Below, in pieces: positions 36,445-46,185 of a stretch of 64,000 nt of DNA. This DNA comes from Carya illinoinensis. Lineage: Eukaryota; Streptophyta; Magnoliopsida; Fagales; Juglandaceae. A program made the translations under genes and the position numbers. A model generated the notes under the pieces. The model was not told the origin of the DNA. It ran no database searches and was given only the letters and a program-made list of their open reading frames with translations. The stretch is from assembly GCF_018687715.1 (NCBI RefSeq), contig NC_056757.1, positions 25,354,501-25,418,500 on the forward strand, read 5' to 3'. The first letter of the stretch is position 1; each line of letters starts with the position of its first letter.

Positions 36445-39400
36445 TCAATAGCCATGGCGACGGCCCATAGAATTACTTCGAGAGCGAATGTTGTGATGAT
36501 CAAACATGGGATCCCCATGATCAACAGGCTTTATCACCACAGCCTCAAGTTTTCCATCCTGCTCCTGAACTGCCCCAAAGACAATCTCATTGGTCTTTTC
36601 ACAGCTCTGCTCATAGTAAGTGTTTGGGATGGATGAATGATACCTATGACGATGACGCTGCTGATTCTGATTCTGATGCTGCTGCTGCTGAAGATTGCCA
36701 TCCCACCCATTAGAGAAAACTCGACTTTGCCGCAATTGGTGCATATTTTCTGCATCCTTGGACATGAAAGGATATGTTTTACGCGGAGTGGGGGTTCTGG
36801 TATCAATTGAAGGGGGCTGATCTTCTTCAGGTATCACAAAGCTCTCCTGCATGGGCCAAGTATTTGAGTGCTTTCCTTTCTGCTGTTGGCTTTGGTACTG
36901 ATAGATAAGTGGCTTCTTTCTAAACCCCAGAAATATTCCTCCCAGAATCTCCATTACTGACGCCCCAGTGTTGAAAAGAAGCTTTCCAATGGATCCAACA
37001 AAGCCTTCTTCTTGCTTCTCTTGTTCATCTTCTGCTGGGATTAATGGTGGCCTGACCGACTTCAAAGGCTTCTGAGATGGGCTAGGAGGAATGGTTGTGT
37101 CTGGTGCACCTTGATCCTTCAAAAGCATGAGATAAAAGGTGAATAAAGGTTTCATGCTGTCATAAAAGATGCGAGGAAACTAGAATTATGCTACAGTATA
37201 TGCAGGCATGAATTTTGAGAAGAAAAAATGTTTTCACTTCACACTTATGTTAAAGTTGCTCTTGCCATATAGGTAATGCATAATATGTAAAGAATAGGGT
37301 GTGAATCCAGTGCTATTTCATACAAGACGTAAGAGTAGACTGGTGGTATTCCTGGATCAAAATATTCAATTTCCAAACAGTCGTAAACAAGAATTATTGG
37401 ATAACTCACTCTCTTCAATGAGATGTCAAACTGGTCCGTAAATGGTATGAATTAAACACCATAAATAAGATGCTTATTTTATAGAGTGCAGAAGTCAGGA
37501 CATCATAATTAAATAGAAGACAATACTAAGTACTCACACTGTGGGAAGACACAATTGTACCCACTCTACGTTGCAGCAATGCAAGCATGTAACCAAAGAA
37601 GCCAGCCCCCAAAAGCATTGCAATTCCTGTAATGATTAAAAAAGTTTGGTTGCAGATGATGGTGCCAATAAGACATCCAGTGCATACATATTGATATGTA
37701 GCATAGACAAATATTGAAGGGTGAAATTTGGATGCGAACTAGCTTACCAAGAGGAAAACCGCTTTCATATTGATAAGCACAATCATTGAAGTGGAGTTGG
37801 ATCTCCCTGATAGCCTGGTTTCCTCTGTCGATAACAAGGAGGGAACAACTGCTACCAATGTAAACCACATCAAAATCGTCAGAAAATTTTGCATCTTCAC
37901 TTGGTCCATCAACATGACCCCCTCCACGGCTCCATCTTCCTCCCGCAATTGTTGTAACCCCTACAAGTAGAAATATCAATTGTATTAGAAGCATAAATTC
38001 TCAACTGTAATACCAATACTATAAAATTACAAATCATTTTATAGGATTTTTACTAATTACATTATTATCTTGTTTATTTTCTCTAATGATTATAAGAAAA
38101 CATAAAAAGATTTTCATATCAGATAAAATCCTAAATTTTCCCTGAGAGTTCAAAAGCAAAACAAAAAAGAGAAGAAGGGAAAATTTGGCAATGAGATTTT
38201 AAAATTGCAGAGTAAATGCTTGAACAATATAAATATAAAGCATTTACCAGCAACACTTATCTTCCTAATAGCCATATTCATAGTGTCCGCAATATAAATG
38301 TTTCCTCTGTCATCAACTGCAAGCCCCTTCGGCTGGTTCATCCTTGCCTCTCTGGGTTTTCCATCCACATGTCCAGAATAACCTTCAGGTGATCCTGCAA
38401 CCAGCTTTGGTCTGGTGTCTGCAGTTTTCCCATGAATTTAAGAATAATTATAATTGTGCGATAAGCAAGACATATATCATAGATATAGCAGAATTGGAAG
38501 TGCAAAGAAATAGACGTCCCAGATTCCCATTCGCTCCAATAAAATTTTCATTTTAGATGTTTTTGATTGGCACTAGGTGTCCGGAAAAAGCATCCCAACT
38601 AATCTCGTGAATGCATAGGCTTTTGGCATTCATTTTAGATGTTACAATGATCAAATATGAAAGAATCCCAGTATGGTTCTATTCCTCAAGCCTTTATTGA
38701 TTATGAATTATGGGGTTAGAATGTAAATACAGTAGCAAATGAAACGCATTACAGTGCCCAAGTTTGGGCATTATAGATAAGAAAATTTTAGAATTTCCAG
38801 ATAATGAGAACTCTCAGATATAAACTGAAGATAGTATTGTACTAAAAAAACATCAGAGTATGTTTAGATATCGAAATATCATGTTCTAGTAGTTACATAT
38901 ATGGAAGCCTCCCGTTATCTTGGTAAAAGTTTTCTTTGATAGAAAATTCTCGGTATTAATCTTTCCAGAAACCAGCAAATAGAAATAATAAATTGAATAA
39001 AAGTTGAGAGAGTATGGGGCATTGGGGGATCCAATATAAAGAAAGGACTTCTAGCTTCTACAACTTTGCTAGAAGGTTAGAAAGTGGAGCATTCAACGGC
39101 TAAAGAAAACTAATTGATGTTTTTCTGTTTTCTACATCATAGGCGTTCATTTCGAGACTCCAATATATGACACGGAGACTATAACTGAAATTAATAAACG
39201 TTCCAACTCATTTAAAATGAATCAGAGGTTTTGTTGTTAATTTTGTATAATTATTCAAGCCCATTTAACTTTTCAGAATAGCATGACCATTAGACGTCGC
39301 AACTTGACGGAAAAAAATACAAAAAATAAAAATCTCGAGCAAAACAGAAATGAATTCATTAAAACAAGATGAACCAATCAATATTTGGAAGCCATGACCA

Positions 39401-39996
39401 AAAGCATCCACTTACAGAGAGAAAGAGAGGCAGATATTCTGTAGATATTACTATTAGCAGAGTCCAGAAGCAAAAGTTCTTCATTGGGCAACACCTCAAC
39501 CGAATAAGGCTCAATCCCAAGCTTGCTTCCATCAAACACCGTCTCCACAGTATACCCACTCTCAAACTTCATCATCGGACGGCCAGAAACCGCTGCACAC
39601 ACAAACCCGATAAGCCCATCATTTCAGACTACATCTCCACAAACCCCTCCATCAAGACAGCGACCCAGAACATAAAACAAAGAAAATGTAGCTGCTTCCA
39701 GAGATCTATACCTGTTTTGGTTGTTGCTTTGAGTTTGAGTGACCACAACCGTTTCGTAAACACAGATACAGCATTTGAGAATAGCCCACTAACAATCTCT
39801 GCTTTAAAAAGAAGATAGATAGCAAACTCAGATCAAATAATTGAAAAAAAAAAATAGACTTAAGCAGTTAAGCTCATATTCACATAGAAACACAAACAAA
39901 ATAGGCTAACCCACTTGCAGGAGTAGTAGAAGCTGACGAGACACCTCCAAATAGAACCAAAAGAGCAAGACCCATAACCAGCACATTCTTCCCCAT
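36445..39996 (-). CDS. NHL-repeat protein with signal peptide and membrane segment
   Basis: Seven exons: 39996-39915, 39798-39712, 39592-39416, 38418-38248, 37960-37748, 37626-37538, 37116-36445. Splice sites are GT/AG, phases join, and the 1491-nt total gives 496 aa. The N-terminus MGKNVLVMGLALLVLF is a signal peptide. NHL beta-propeller units span about residues 70-235: LLLLDSANSNIYRIS, KGLAVDDRGNIYIADT and the following RKIS, then VVYIGSSCSLLVIDRGNQAIR. A hydrophobic segment (FPLGIAMLLGAGFFGYMLALL, about 240-262) likely anchors it. The 223-codon last exon encodes a polar tail with a Gln/His-rich run and a basic end (SMGRRHGY). It matches the plant family annotated only as NHL domain-containing protein; biochemical role unknown. 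NHL propellers usually bind proteins or RNA, but the signal peptide argues for the secretory route. Start chosen as the first ATG giving a signal peptide. Confidence 0.92.
38549..38643 (-). mobile_element. SINE 3' end with 13-bp target duplication (NHL-gene intron 3)
   Basis: CATTTTAGATGTT at 38549-38561 and 38631-38643 flanks about 69 bp that are the reverse complement of the SINE 3' end (GGCACTAGGTGTCCGG, then ACTAATCTC). A strongly 5'-truncated copy. Confidence 0.85.
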
Positions 39997-40020
39997 TGTA
40001 ACTGTGCTCAAAACGATCCC

Positions 40021-40059
40021 TTAAAACAGCTCAGAACGGCGAGGTTTAAGCTTCAGCAT
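40021..40059 (-). CDS. Upstream ORF in the 5' leader of the NHL-repeat gene
   Basis: A 12-codon ORF (MLKLKPRRSELF) starts at 40059 and stops at 40021, 24 nt before the main ATG at 39996. An even smaller ATG-AGC-TAG lies just upstream. If the transcript starts near the TATA box at about 40126, both are in the leader and could reduce or condition main-ORF translation. Conservation is not testable here. Confidence 0.4.
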   Translation of the reverse strand: MLKLKPRRSELF

Positions 40060-40121
40060 CACTAGAAACCCTAGCTCATTAGCAGAAATGGATCTGATAG
40101 GCAATGGGAGTCTAGAGAGAT

Positions 40122-40130
40122 GCTATAAAG
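40122..40130 (-). promoter_or_regulatory. TATA box of the NHL-repeat gene (candidate)
   Basis: CTTTATAGC on the minus strand, about 130 bp upstream of the main ATG. A pyrimidine-rich stretch lies further upstream. Confidence 0.45.
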
Positions 40131-40429
40131 TATGTGTGTGGCTTTGAATTCCAGTGAGAGTACAGCGTTTTGTGCGAGAGTGGGAACTGGGAAATGGTAA
40201 AGATGAAACAGACGAGGGAGAAAGGAGAAGGAGAAAAGGTGAAAACGAAAGAGCGGACCCGCGGAGTTGTAGCATACTTTTACACTGTTAATGAAACTTG
40301 AAATTACCGTGAGTAGGTTTAAATATTTAAAGTGAATTTTAAATTATTTATTATTATCTCCATAAATATATTAAATAACCTATAAATATTATATAATCTA
40401 TTTTATGTCTATATAACTCGATTACACAG

Positions 40430-40625
40430 TTTAAATGATATGAGATAAGATATTTTGTTAAAAGTTAAATAAAATATTGTTATAATATTATTTTTATTTT
40501 GAAATTTAAAAATTTTAAATTGTTTATTATATTTTATGTGAGAATTTAAAAATTTATAATAATTATATGAGATAAGATGATATGAGATGAAATAGTTTGA
40601 TTTTGTGTAACAAAACTAGCTCTTA
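40430..40625. mobile_element. GATGAGAT-type MITE copy
   Basis: TGATATGAGATAAGATATTTTG at the left and AAGATGATATGAGATGAAAT at the right surround an AT-rich core with AATAAAATATTGTTATAATATT, the same order as at 41278-41455. Confidence 0.6.
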
Positions 40626-40854
40626 GTTAGGATTATCAAGTTCTGCAATAATTTAAAGAAATTCTTTTTTTTTCGGTTTTATAAAAGAATTGTTATAGCT
40701 ATAAAAAGATTACATAAAAACAATCTCATAAACTGATATGGTTTCATATAATCCTTTATATCTATTTTACATTAAAAGTAATTCTATAATCTGACAAACC
40801 ACATGAAATCACTTCAATTTATGAAATTACTCTTATATAATCAAGTAATGTTGT

Positions 40855-41012
40855 ACAACACTCTCATCCTATTTTTATCCTACTAAGTAAAATATGACAT
40901 ATTCATCACTATTAGATGACAAGAAAGCATTCAATAAATGATCATTCAATGATAATAAATGTGTCACATCTTATTTAATACGATAAAAGTAGGATGGTAG
41001 TGTGGAGTATAG
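40855..41012. mobile_element. Fold-back (long inverted repeat) MITE
   Basis: TGTACAACACTCTCATCCTA, then TTTTATCCTACTAAGTAAAA, at the left is nearly the reverse complement of CTTATTTAATACGATAAAAG, then TAGGATGGTAGTGTGG, at the right. Arms of about 50 bp could form a hairpin. A third partial arm follows at 41025-41090. Confidence 0.65.
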
Positions 41013-41277
41013 AATTTTCATATCTTATTAGATTTTAGTGTAGAGTATACAATCCTACTTTCATCTTATTAAGTAAGATGTAACACATACGGCTCAAGTG
41101 CAATGTCACATCGGTCAGGTGACCCAAACTGCACCCCCTAGGCACGACTCAAGCCATCGTGCCTAGCCCTTTCAAGGCATTGTTCACTGATGTATTTTTT
41201 AATCTGTCTAAAGTTACGTTTGAATGTTGAGATTATTTTAAATAATTTGTGAATATTAATAAAAAGCTAAGTACAGT

Positions 41278-41455
41278 TTGGATAATGAGATGAGATAATT
41301 TTAAATAAAAATTGAATAAAATATTGTTAAAATATTATTTTTAATATTATTATGATTTGAAAAAATTGAATTTTTTATTATATTTTAAATGAAAATTTGA
41401 AAAAATTATCATAATGAGATAAGATGAAACATTTTCACAATCAAGACGGGGGCCA
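41278..41455. mobile_element. GATGAGAT-type MITE copy
   Basis: Starts TTTGGATAATGAGATGAGAT, has the AT-rich core AATAAAATATTGTTAAAATA, and ends AATGAGATAAGATGAAACAT. Family members at 13260-13880 and 40430-40625. Confidence 0.65.
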
Positions 41456-42741
41456 TTTAACCTTTATTTTAATAACACGGATGTGAATACAGAAAAGCTT
41501 GTGTACCGCCTCATGTTGACCACTCTAGTTGATCATGAATCAAAAAAAAAAAATTTACTGATTAAGAAAGTAATTTTAAGTCTATTGATATGGTTTTTTT
41601 TTTTAATTTTTTAAAAATGATAAAAAAAATGAGAATAAAAAAATAGAATAAAAATAAAAGATAAATTTTAGGCTAGCAGTCACTTACAGCAAGGTAAGCT
41701 ACATGCGGCACACTAGCCCAACTCATGTGAATAACCATGCATGGGAATGAACAGAATATAATTTTCAACGAAATGTCTATTTGTCTGAGACATAGATTTG
41801 AAGAACAACACACCATATTGGACCAACATTTATTGTGAATAATTTTAAAGATTGGTTCTGTGCATTAAGATGCTACAAGGATGCCCTCTTATTTCAATTT
41901 TTTTTTTTTTTTTAAATGCTACAAGGATGTCAGAATTATTGTTGTATATTTGTTGAGAAACACCACTCTGACCGAATTTTTCTACCGACTTGTATTTTTA
42001 TTTAAGGTTAAAAAAGTATTTTTTTTAATAAATTTGTAAATTTTATTTTTTTTAAATTGTTTAAAGTGATTTAAAAAAGAGTAATGATACCTTTCCAACT
42101 CGTTAACAATCGGTTTACAACTAAAGTGGTTCATATTATCATTAATAAAATAGATAAAATTATTTATTATTATTATTATATTTTAGATATTTTTCAACAT
42201 TTTTAACCATTAAAAAAATTTAAAAATATATATAATTTTATTAGGAGTCAATTCTTTAATTACTACTAAGTAAAATAAATAAATAAAAATAAATAAAATA
42301 CTCTAATAGTGACTTTAAAAAATTTTATCTTATAATATTTTATCTTACAAAATTATAAAGTAAAGTTACATAATTATTTATTAATTTAAAAAAAAATTTA
42401 ACCAAAGTTGTAAACTGGTTGTCAACCAGTGACAAGACTATCATTATTCTTTTAAAAAATGTTTGAAGAAAAAAAAAATTATACTGTTTTGAACCTTCGA
42501 TGAGCATATTGTGTTGACCATTTGATAGTGAAGGTTGCAATATCAAGATATAATCGACAAGAGGAAAAAGAAAGGATGAAGATATATGATTATGAAATGA
42601 ATAATTATATGGAACACGACAACGTTTTATCATATGCTTGGTATTATTCGAGATATCTGTCTATTTTTTTTATTTTTATGATACACGACACAATTTCATG
42701 CAAAGTACAAAATATTGTAAGAAGAAAATCAATTTATGGGT

Positions 42742-43035
42742 TCATTCATAAAAGAAATCGTCCACAGATTCTGTGAGCCATTCCATCTTTTTCTGTGAGT
42801 CCAGCTCCTTGATGTAACAGCTTCCTTTCCATGTCTCCTCCTTGTTTTGACATTCTGAATCTGAAAAGAACCTCTGATACCGATAGGCGATAACCATCTT
42901 ATCCTCCTCTGTCCATATATGGGATTCCCTTACCATATGTTCCATCCACATGAGCACATGGGATCCCAAATAATGTGGGTTTGGTTTTACTAATTTACTC
43001 AACACATCAAAATCCAGTAAATAGTTTTCTTTCAA
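42742..43035 (-). CDS. Unrecognised protein-like ORF, probable gene fragment
   Basis: Ninety-odd codons with balanced, protein-like composition: PNPHYLGSHVLMWMEHMVRE, then HIWTEEDKMVIAYRYQRFF, then ETWKGSCYIKELDSQKKMEW, ending VDDFFYE. I do not recognise the family. It contains no ATG start of its own at the 5' side (the open frame begins before a TTG at 43035), so it could be the last exon of a gene whose upstream part lay where the Sirevirus-like element is now inserted (43185). It could equally be an isolated relic. No splice acceptor convinced me. Confidence 0.35.
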   Translation of the reverse strand: MKENYLLDFDVLSKLVKPNPHYLGSHVLMWMEHMVRESHIWTEEDKMVIAYRYQRFFSDSECQNKEETWKGSCYIKELDSQKKMEWLTESVDDFFYE

Positions 43036-43773
43036 AAATAAAAAGATCGATCATTTCCAACCTAGAGAACAGATGAGAGAGAGAGTTTATCTGCAATGAA
43101 CAGATGGCACTGGGGAATTACGGAAGATGGAGGATGGGAAGGGAGTGTCAAGGCCTGTGTTCTAACGATACGCTGAAGAGGGTGTGTTGCCCAGATGACT
43201 AACACAAGAGGGGGGGTGAATTGAGTTGTATTAAAAAAAAATAACAATTATAAATCAAATATATAATATAAAATATAAACAAAATATGAAATAACAATAA
43301 ATATAAGGAGTAAGGGTAAGAGAGAAGCAAACTCAGTATGTTAACGAGGTTCGGCCCCACTGCCTACGTCCTCGCCTCAAGCTACCCCTTGAGGATTCCC
43401 AAATTCACTATTCAACCTCCTTCAGGTGGAGATAGAAACCTATTACACCTTTGAACAACACCGCTACAAAGGATCCGTGTAGAACACCCTCTACACTTGC
43501 AATCACCTTACACGTGGTGATTCAACTATTCCCTGTGTAGAATACTTTCTACACACACAAGGGTTATACACACCCTTTTTCTGATACAAAAGCTGATAGT
43601 GGGTAGGTTATCAGAAAACACTCCTCAACGAGTGAAATAAGAACAATACAGCGCAAGCTATATCTCTCAAAATGAACAAGGATTAAGGCTCAATGTTTAG
43701 AGAAGAGAGAATGAAAGCTTTGAATGAATGTTGTATGCTCTTGGTGTTGTGAATGTGAAGCTCTCAAATGATC

Positions 43774-43782
43774 TATTTATAG
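43774..43782 (-). promoter_or_regulatory. LTR TATA box (3' LTR copy)
   Basis: CTATAAATA on the minus strand, about 35 bp downstream (in element sense) of the tandem repeats; the matching site in the 5' LTR is 51617-51625. This is the likely U3/R promoter. Confidence 0.65.
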
Positions 43783-43816
43783 GCATATGAGACTTCATAT
43801 TCAAATTTAAAAAGAT

Positions 43817-43985
43817 TCACATGTCAAAGACAACATCATTCACTTTTTCAAAAAATTCAAATAAAAGGTTCTTCTTTTTCAATTGTCAAAGACAACATCA
43901 TTCACTTTTTCAAAGAATTCAAATAAAAGGTTCTTCTTTCTCAATTGTCAAAGACAACATCATTCACTTTTTCAAAAAAATCAAA
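43817..43985 (-). repeat. Three tandem ~62-bp repeats in the LTR, upstream of its TATA box
   Basis: Each unit starts TGTCAAAGACAACATCATTC (plus view) and continues CACTTTTTCAAA. The first two share GGTTCTTCTTT ends, and the third diverges after TCAAAAAAATCAAA. The array is duplicated in the other LTR at 51660-51828. Their position just upstream of the LTR promoter suits an enhancer array. In element sense each unit carries TTTGACA, close to a W-box core. Confidence 0.85.
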
Positions 43986-44525
43986 CCTAATATTTTACTT
44001 TTGGCATATGACAAAATGAGCACACTTTCATTTTCAAAAAATTCAAACCTAATCTTTTACTTTTTGTATAAGTCTAAAAAAGCATCAATCACTTTTGAAA
44101 ATATTCAAATAAAACATGCACATGTGAAAGATGACAATCAATCATCTTTAATATTTTCAAAGTTCAACCCTTTAATCAAGGCATGCACATGCAAAAGATG
44201 ACAATCAATCATCTTTCAAAATTTTCAAATTTAATTTTCAAAAATATTCATGCACATGTGGAAAATGTATTTTAATGCTTTATGATAAAATATTAATTTT
44301 GAGCATTAATCCTAATTTCGAATTTTGAAGAGATTTACAACATTACTCTATAATTTTAATGTGAACTTGTTCCCTTCTTGCTCATGCTTGTTTCCTTGAT
44401 GTGCTTGACTCCATTATGTAGACAACTTGAGCTTGAGACTTCTTTATTCTTTGAATTCATTTGTTATCATCAAAATCCATGTGTAGATTTATAATCACAT
44501 GAAACTTGAAATCTTGAGTTCAACA

Positions 44526-44715
44526 ATCTCCCCCTTTTTGATGATGACAAATATTTGATAGAACTTGAAACCTATATTAATACTTAAGCTCCCCCTGAAA
44601 ATATGCGTTAGTTTTTCAAGCAAAAGTATAAATATAATTCCAAGCATATATAACAAGTTTAGCAATTTAAACAATGTTAATGTTCTAGTCTAACACTTCT
44701 CCCCCTTTTGGCATC
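44526..44715 (-). promoter_or_regulatory. Polypurine tract and two polypurine-like repeats next to the 3' LTR
   Basis: In element sense, AAAAAGGGGGAGAT directly precedes the LTR (44526-44539). Two further purine blocks lie at about 44589-44596 (AGGGGGAG) and 44699-44708 (AAAAGGGGGAG). The tract primes plus-strand DNA synthesis; repeated GGGGGAG motifs here are a known feature of Sireviruses. Confidence 0.8.
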
Positions 44716-44917
44716 ATTAAAAAGGATCCGCAACAAGAAAATGGACTGAAGAAAACGATGCGTTTAATAGTCACTGTAGATAGTTGAAAAATGGAGCCGT
44801 CCGTGACCCGACAAGTGCTGCAAAGCCTCGAGGCCTAACTCTATGAATTTAATACGGCTGAAGATTTAAACAATCGCCTGATGTTGTTGACAAACGGGAT
44901 TGAAGGCTCCGAGTTTC

Positions 44918-44926
44918 TATAAAAAA
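44918..44926 (+). promoter_or_regulatory. TATA box of the first antisense ORF (candidate)
   Basis: TATAAAAAA lies 85 bp upstream of the ATG at 45003, on the strand opposite to gag-pol. Spacing allows a leader of about 50 nt. Confidence 0.5.
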
Positions 44927-45002
44927 ATGATCATTTTCATCTATCGGATGCCAAAAAAATAATCACTTCTTGACCTGAGTTCTGTTTTTCCACAACGATA
45001 GA

Positions 45003-45455
45003 ATGGCTGAGCAATTCTCTTCCACTAATGTTCCAGACTTGAATCAGGAACCCTTGACGCATCAATCATCAATCTTCTCTCCTGAGGCCGTCAATACCAT
45101 GATAGGAGCAGTGAACCGTTTTTCTAGTAAGGCTGATTCTGAGATTATTGCAGAATCAAGAATGCTCAGTAATCAATATGCCGCCTCTGTTACGATCATG
45201 TCTCGAAGGTTAATGGCGAGGGTGAGTGAGATTGATCATCTTAACATGCAAATATCTGAGTTACGACAGAAGCTTGCTAATAAGGATAGTGAGAATAAAA
45301 GGCTAAAGCAAGAAAACCAAGAGTTGAAAAAATTTGCAGATTGGTATGCTCATGATCTGCAACCACGAATAGAAGAGCTGGAACGAGAAAGGGTTCAGAT
45401 ACAAGGTCAACATCGGCAGATAACAGCAGAGGTTCATCGTTTACTAGAAAAATAG
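45003..45455 (+). CDS. Antisense coiled-coil ORF A inside the Sirevirus-type element
   Basis: 150 codons, opposite in direction to gag-pol, between the 3' LTR and the end of pol. I recognise no family. The N-terminal 35 residues are Ser/Pro/Gln-rich (VPDLNQEPL). They are followed by SPEAVNTMIGAVNRFSSKAD, a helical stretch with SNQYAASVTIMSRRL, and heptad-like coiled coil from about 75 to 148 (EIDHLNMQISELRQKLANKD, RLKQENQELKKF). No transmembrane segment, zinc finger or nuclease motif is seen. It has an ATG start, and a TATAAAA box lies 85 bp upstream. It resembles ORF B at 45699 in order and motif (acidic D-S/E-D, then S...S..RL, then coiled coil), so the two are probably tandem paralogues. 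It may be a captured host gene or an element-specific accessory protein; function unknown. Confidence 0.7.
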   Translation: MAEQFSSTNVPDLNQEPLTHQSSIFSPEAVNTMIGAVNRFSSKADSEIIAESRMLSNQYAASVTIMSRRLMARVSEIDHLNMQISELRQKLANKDSENKRLKQENQELKKFADWYAHDLQPRIEELERERVQIQGQHRQITAEVHRLLEK

Positions 45456-45587
45456 GGACAATCTACTGTTAATCTCGCTGGCTTAGTAAGAAAACTTTTG
45501 ACAATGTGTGTCCAGCATATCTTGTATTTCTTTTGACTAAATAAGATTTGAAGAGAAAATAGTTTGTCTTATTCTTTATGCTATCTC

Positions 45588-45594
45588 TATAAAA
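45588..45594 (+). promoter_or_regulatory. TATA box of the second antisense ORF (candidate)
   Basis: TATAAAA sits 111 bp upstream of the ATG at 45699, followed by a C/T-rich leader (TCATCTCATCTCTATAACTC) typical of plant 5' UTRs. Confidence 0.55.
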
Positions 45595-45698
45595 TCAGTC
45601 CTGAAGTTCATCTAATCCGCATCAAGTTTTCATCTCATCTCTATAACTCATTTGCATTCCTTCAGCATTCTCGTTTTAAGCCTTCTATTCTTTTCTCA

Positions 45699-46136
45699 AT
45701 GGCTCATTCTTCTAACATTTCTCTAGATCCATCCATGAGGCATTCTGCATCTCAACCTCCTGTTCTTTCTGCAGCTACCATTGGTGCCATGTTGCAGCAA
45801 GAAAATAATAATCTGACTAATAAGTCAGATTCTGATGCTATTTATGACTTGGTGAGTCTTGGGACTCGCTACTCTTCCTCTATTGTGGCTTTTTCTCAGC
45901 GGCTACAAGCCAAAAATCACGAAGTTGAAAAGCTCAAAGAACAAATTGTTGTACTTCAACAAATTGTTCAAGAGTCTCACACAAGGGAAGGAATCATTCG
46001 GCAGAAGAATAAACAGTTGAAATCTTTATTAGATTCTTCATTCCGCTTGCCGGTTCCCATGAATAAGAATGACATGATATTGTATGAAGAGAATGAGCGT
46101 CTCAAACATGAGGCTAAGAATCTCAAATTTATGTAA
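45699..46136 (+). CDS. Antisense coiled-coil ORF B inside the Sirevirus-type element
   Basis: 145 aa from the ATG at 45699. The open frame extends upstream to a TTG, but the TATA box and leader at 45588-45698 support the ATG. Order of parts: a Ser-rich N-terminus with SAATIGAMLQQENNN, then NKSDSDAIYDLVSLG, then YSSSIVAFSQRL, then coiled coil (HEVEKLKEQIVVLQQIVQES, IIRQKNKQLKSLL), ending EENERLKHEAKNLKFM. By eye it aligns with ORF A along its length, including (T/N)KSDSD versus SKADSE and SSIVAFSQRL versus ASVTIMSRRL. Its stop lies 50 bp from the pol stop, tail to tail. No known family recognised; oligomerisation through the coiled coil is the only safe prediction. Confidence 0.7.
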   Translation: MAHSSNISLDPSMRHSASQPPVLSAATIGAMLQQENNNLTNKSDSDAIYDLVSLGTRYSSSIVAFSQRLQAKNHEVEKLKEQIVVLQQIVQESHTREGIIRQKNKQLKSLLDSSFRLPVPMNKNDMILYEENERLKHEAKNLKFM

Positions 46137-46185
46137 AAGTATTAAAAAAAATCTATCTCTATTTTTATTGACTCTGGTCTATCTT

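Larger units (their letters stand above)
40260..42740. other. AT-rich intergenic region with several MITEs
   Basis: No gene seen. GATGAGAT-type MITE copies lie at about 40430-40625 and 41278-41455, and a fold-back element at 40855-41012. The rest is AT-rich with no credible ORF. Confidence 0.6.
43185..44525 (-). repeat. 3' LTR of the Sirevirus-type element
   Basis: Bounded by TGTTGCCCAG at the left and GAGTTCAACA at the right (plus-strand view). Same length as the LTR at 51028-52368. It contains three tandem units of about 62 bp (43817-43985) and a TATA box at 43774-43782. Confidence 0.97.

Noticed and set aside
43817..43985. Regular repeats resembling a CRISPR array
   Set aside because: Three tandem units without unique spacers, inside a plant LTR.
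43821..44201. 126-codon ORF in the LTR (also at 51664-52044)
   Set aside because: Generated by the LTR tandem repeats; low complexity (Phe/Ser/Lys), duplicated because the LTRs are identical, and no promoter in its direction.
45564..45698. Upstream extension of antisense ORF B
   Set aside because: Begins at TTG, and overlaps the TATA box and pyrimidine-rich leader; the ATG at 45699 fits better.
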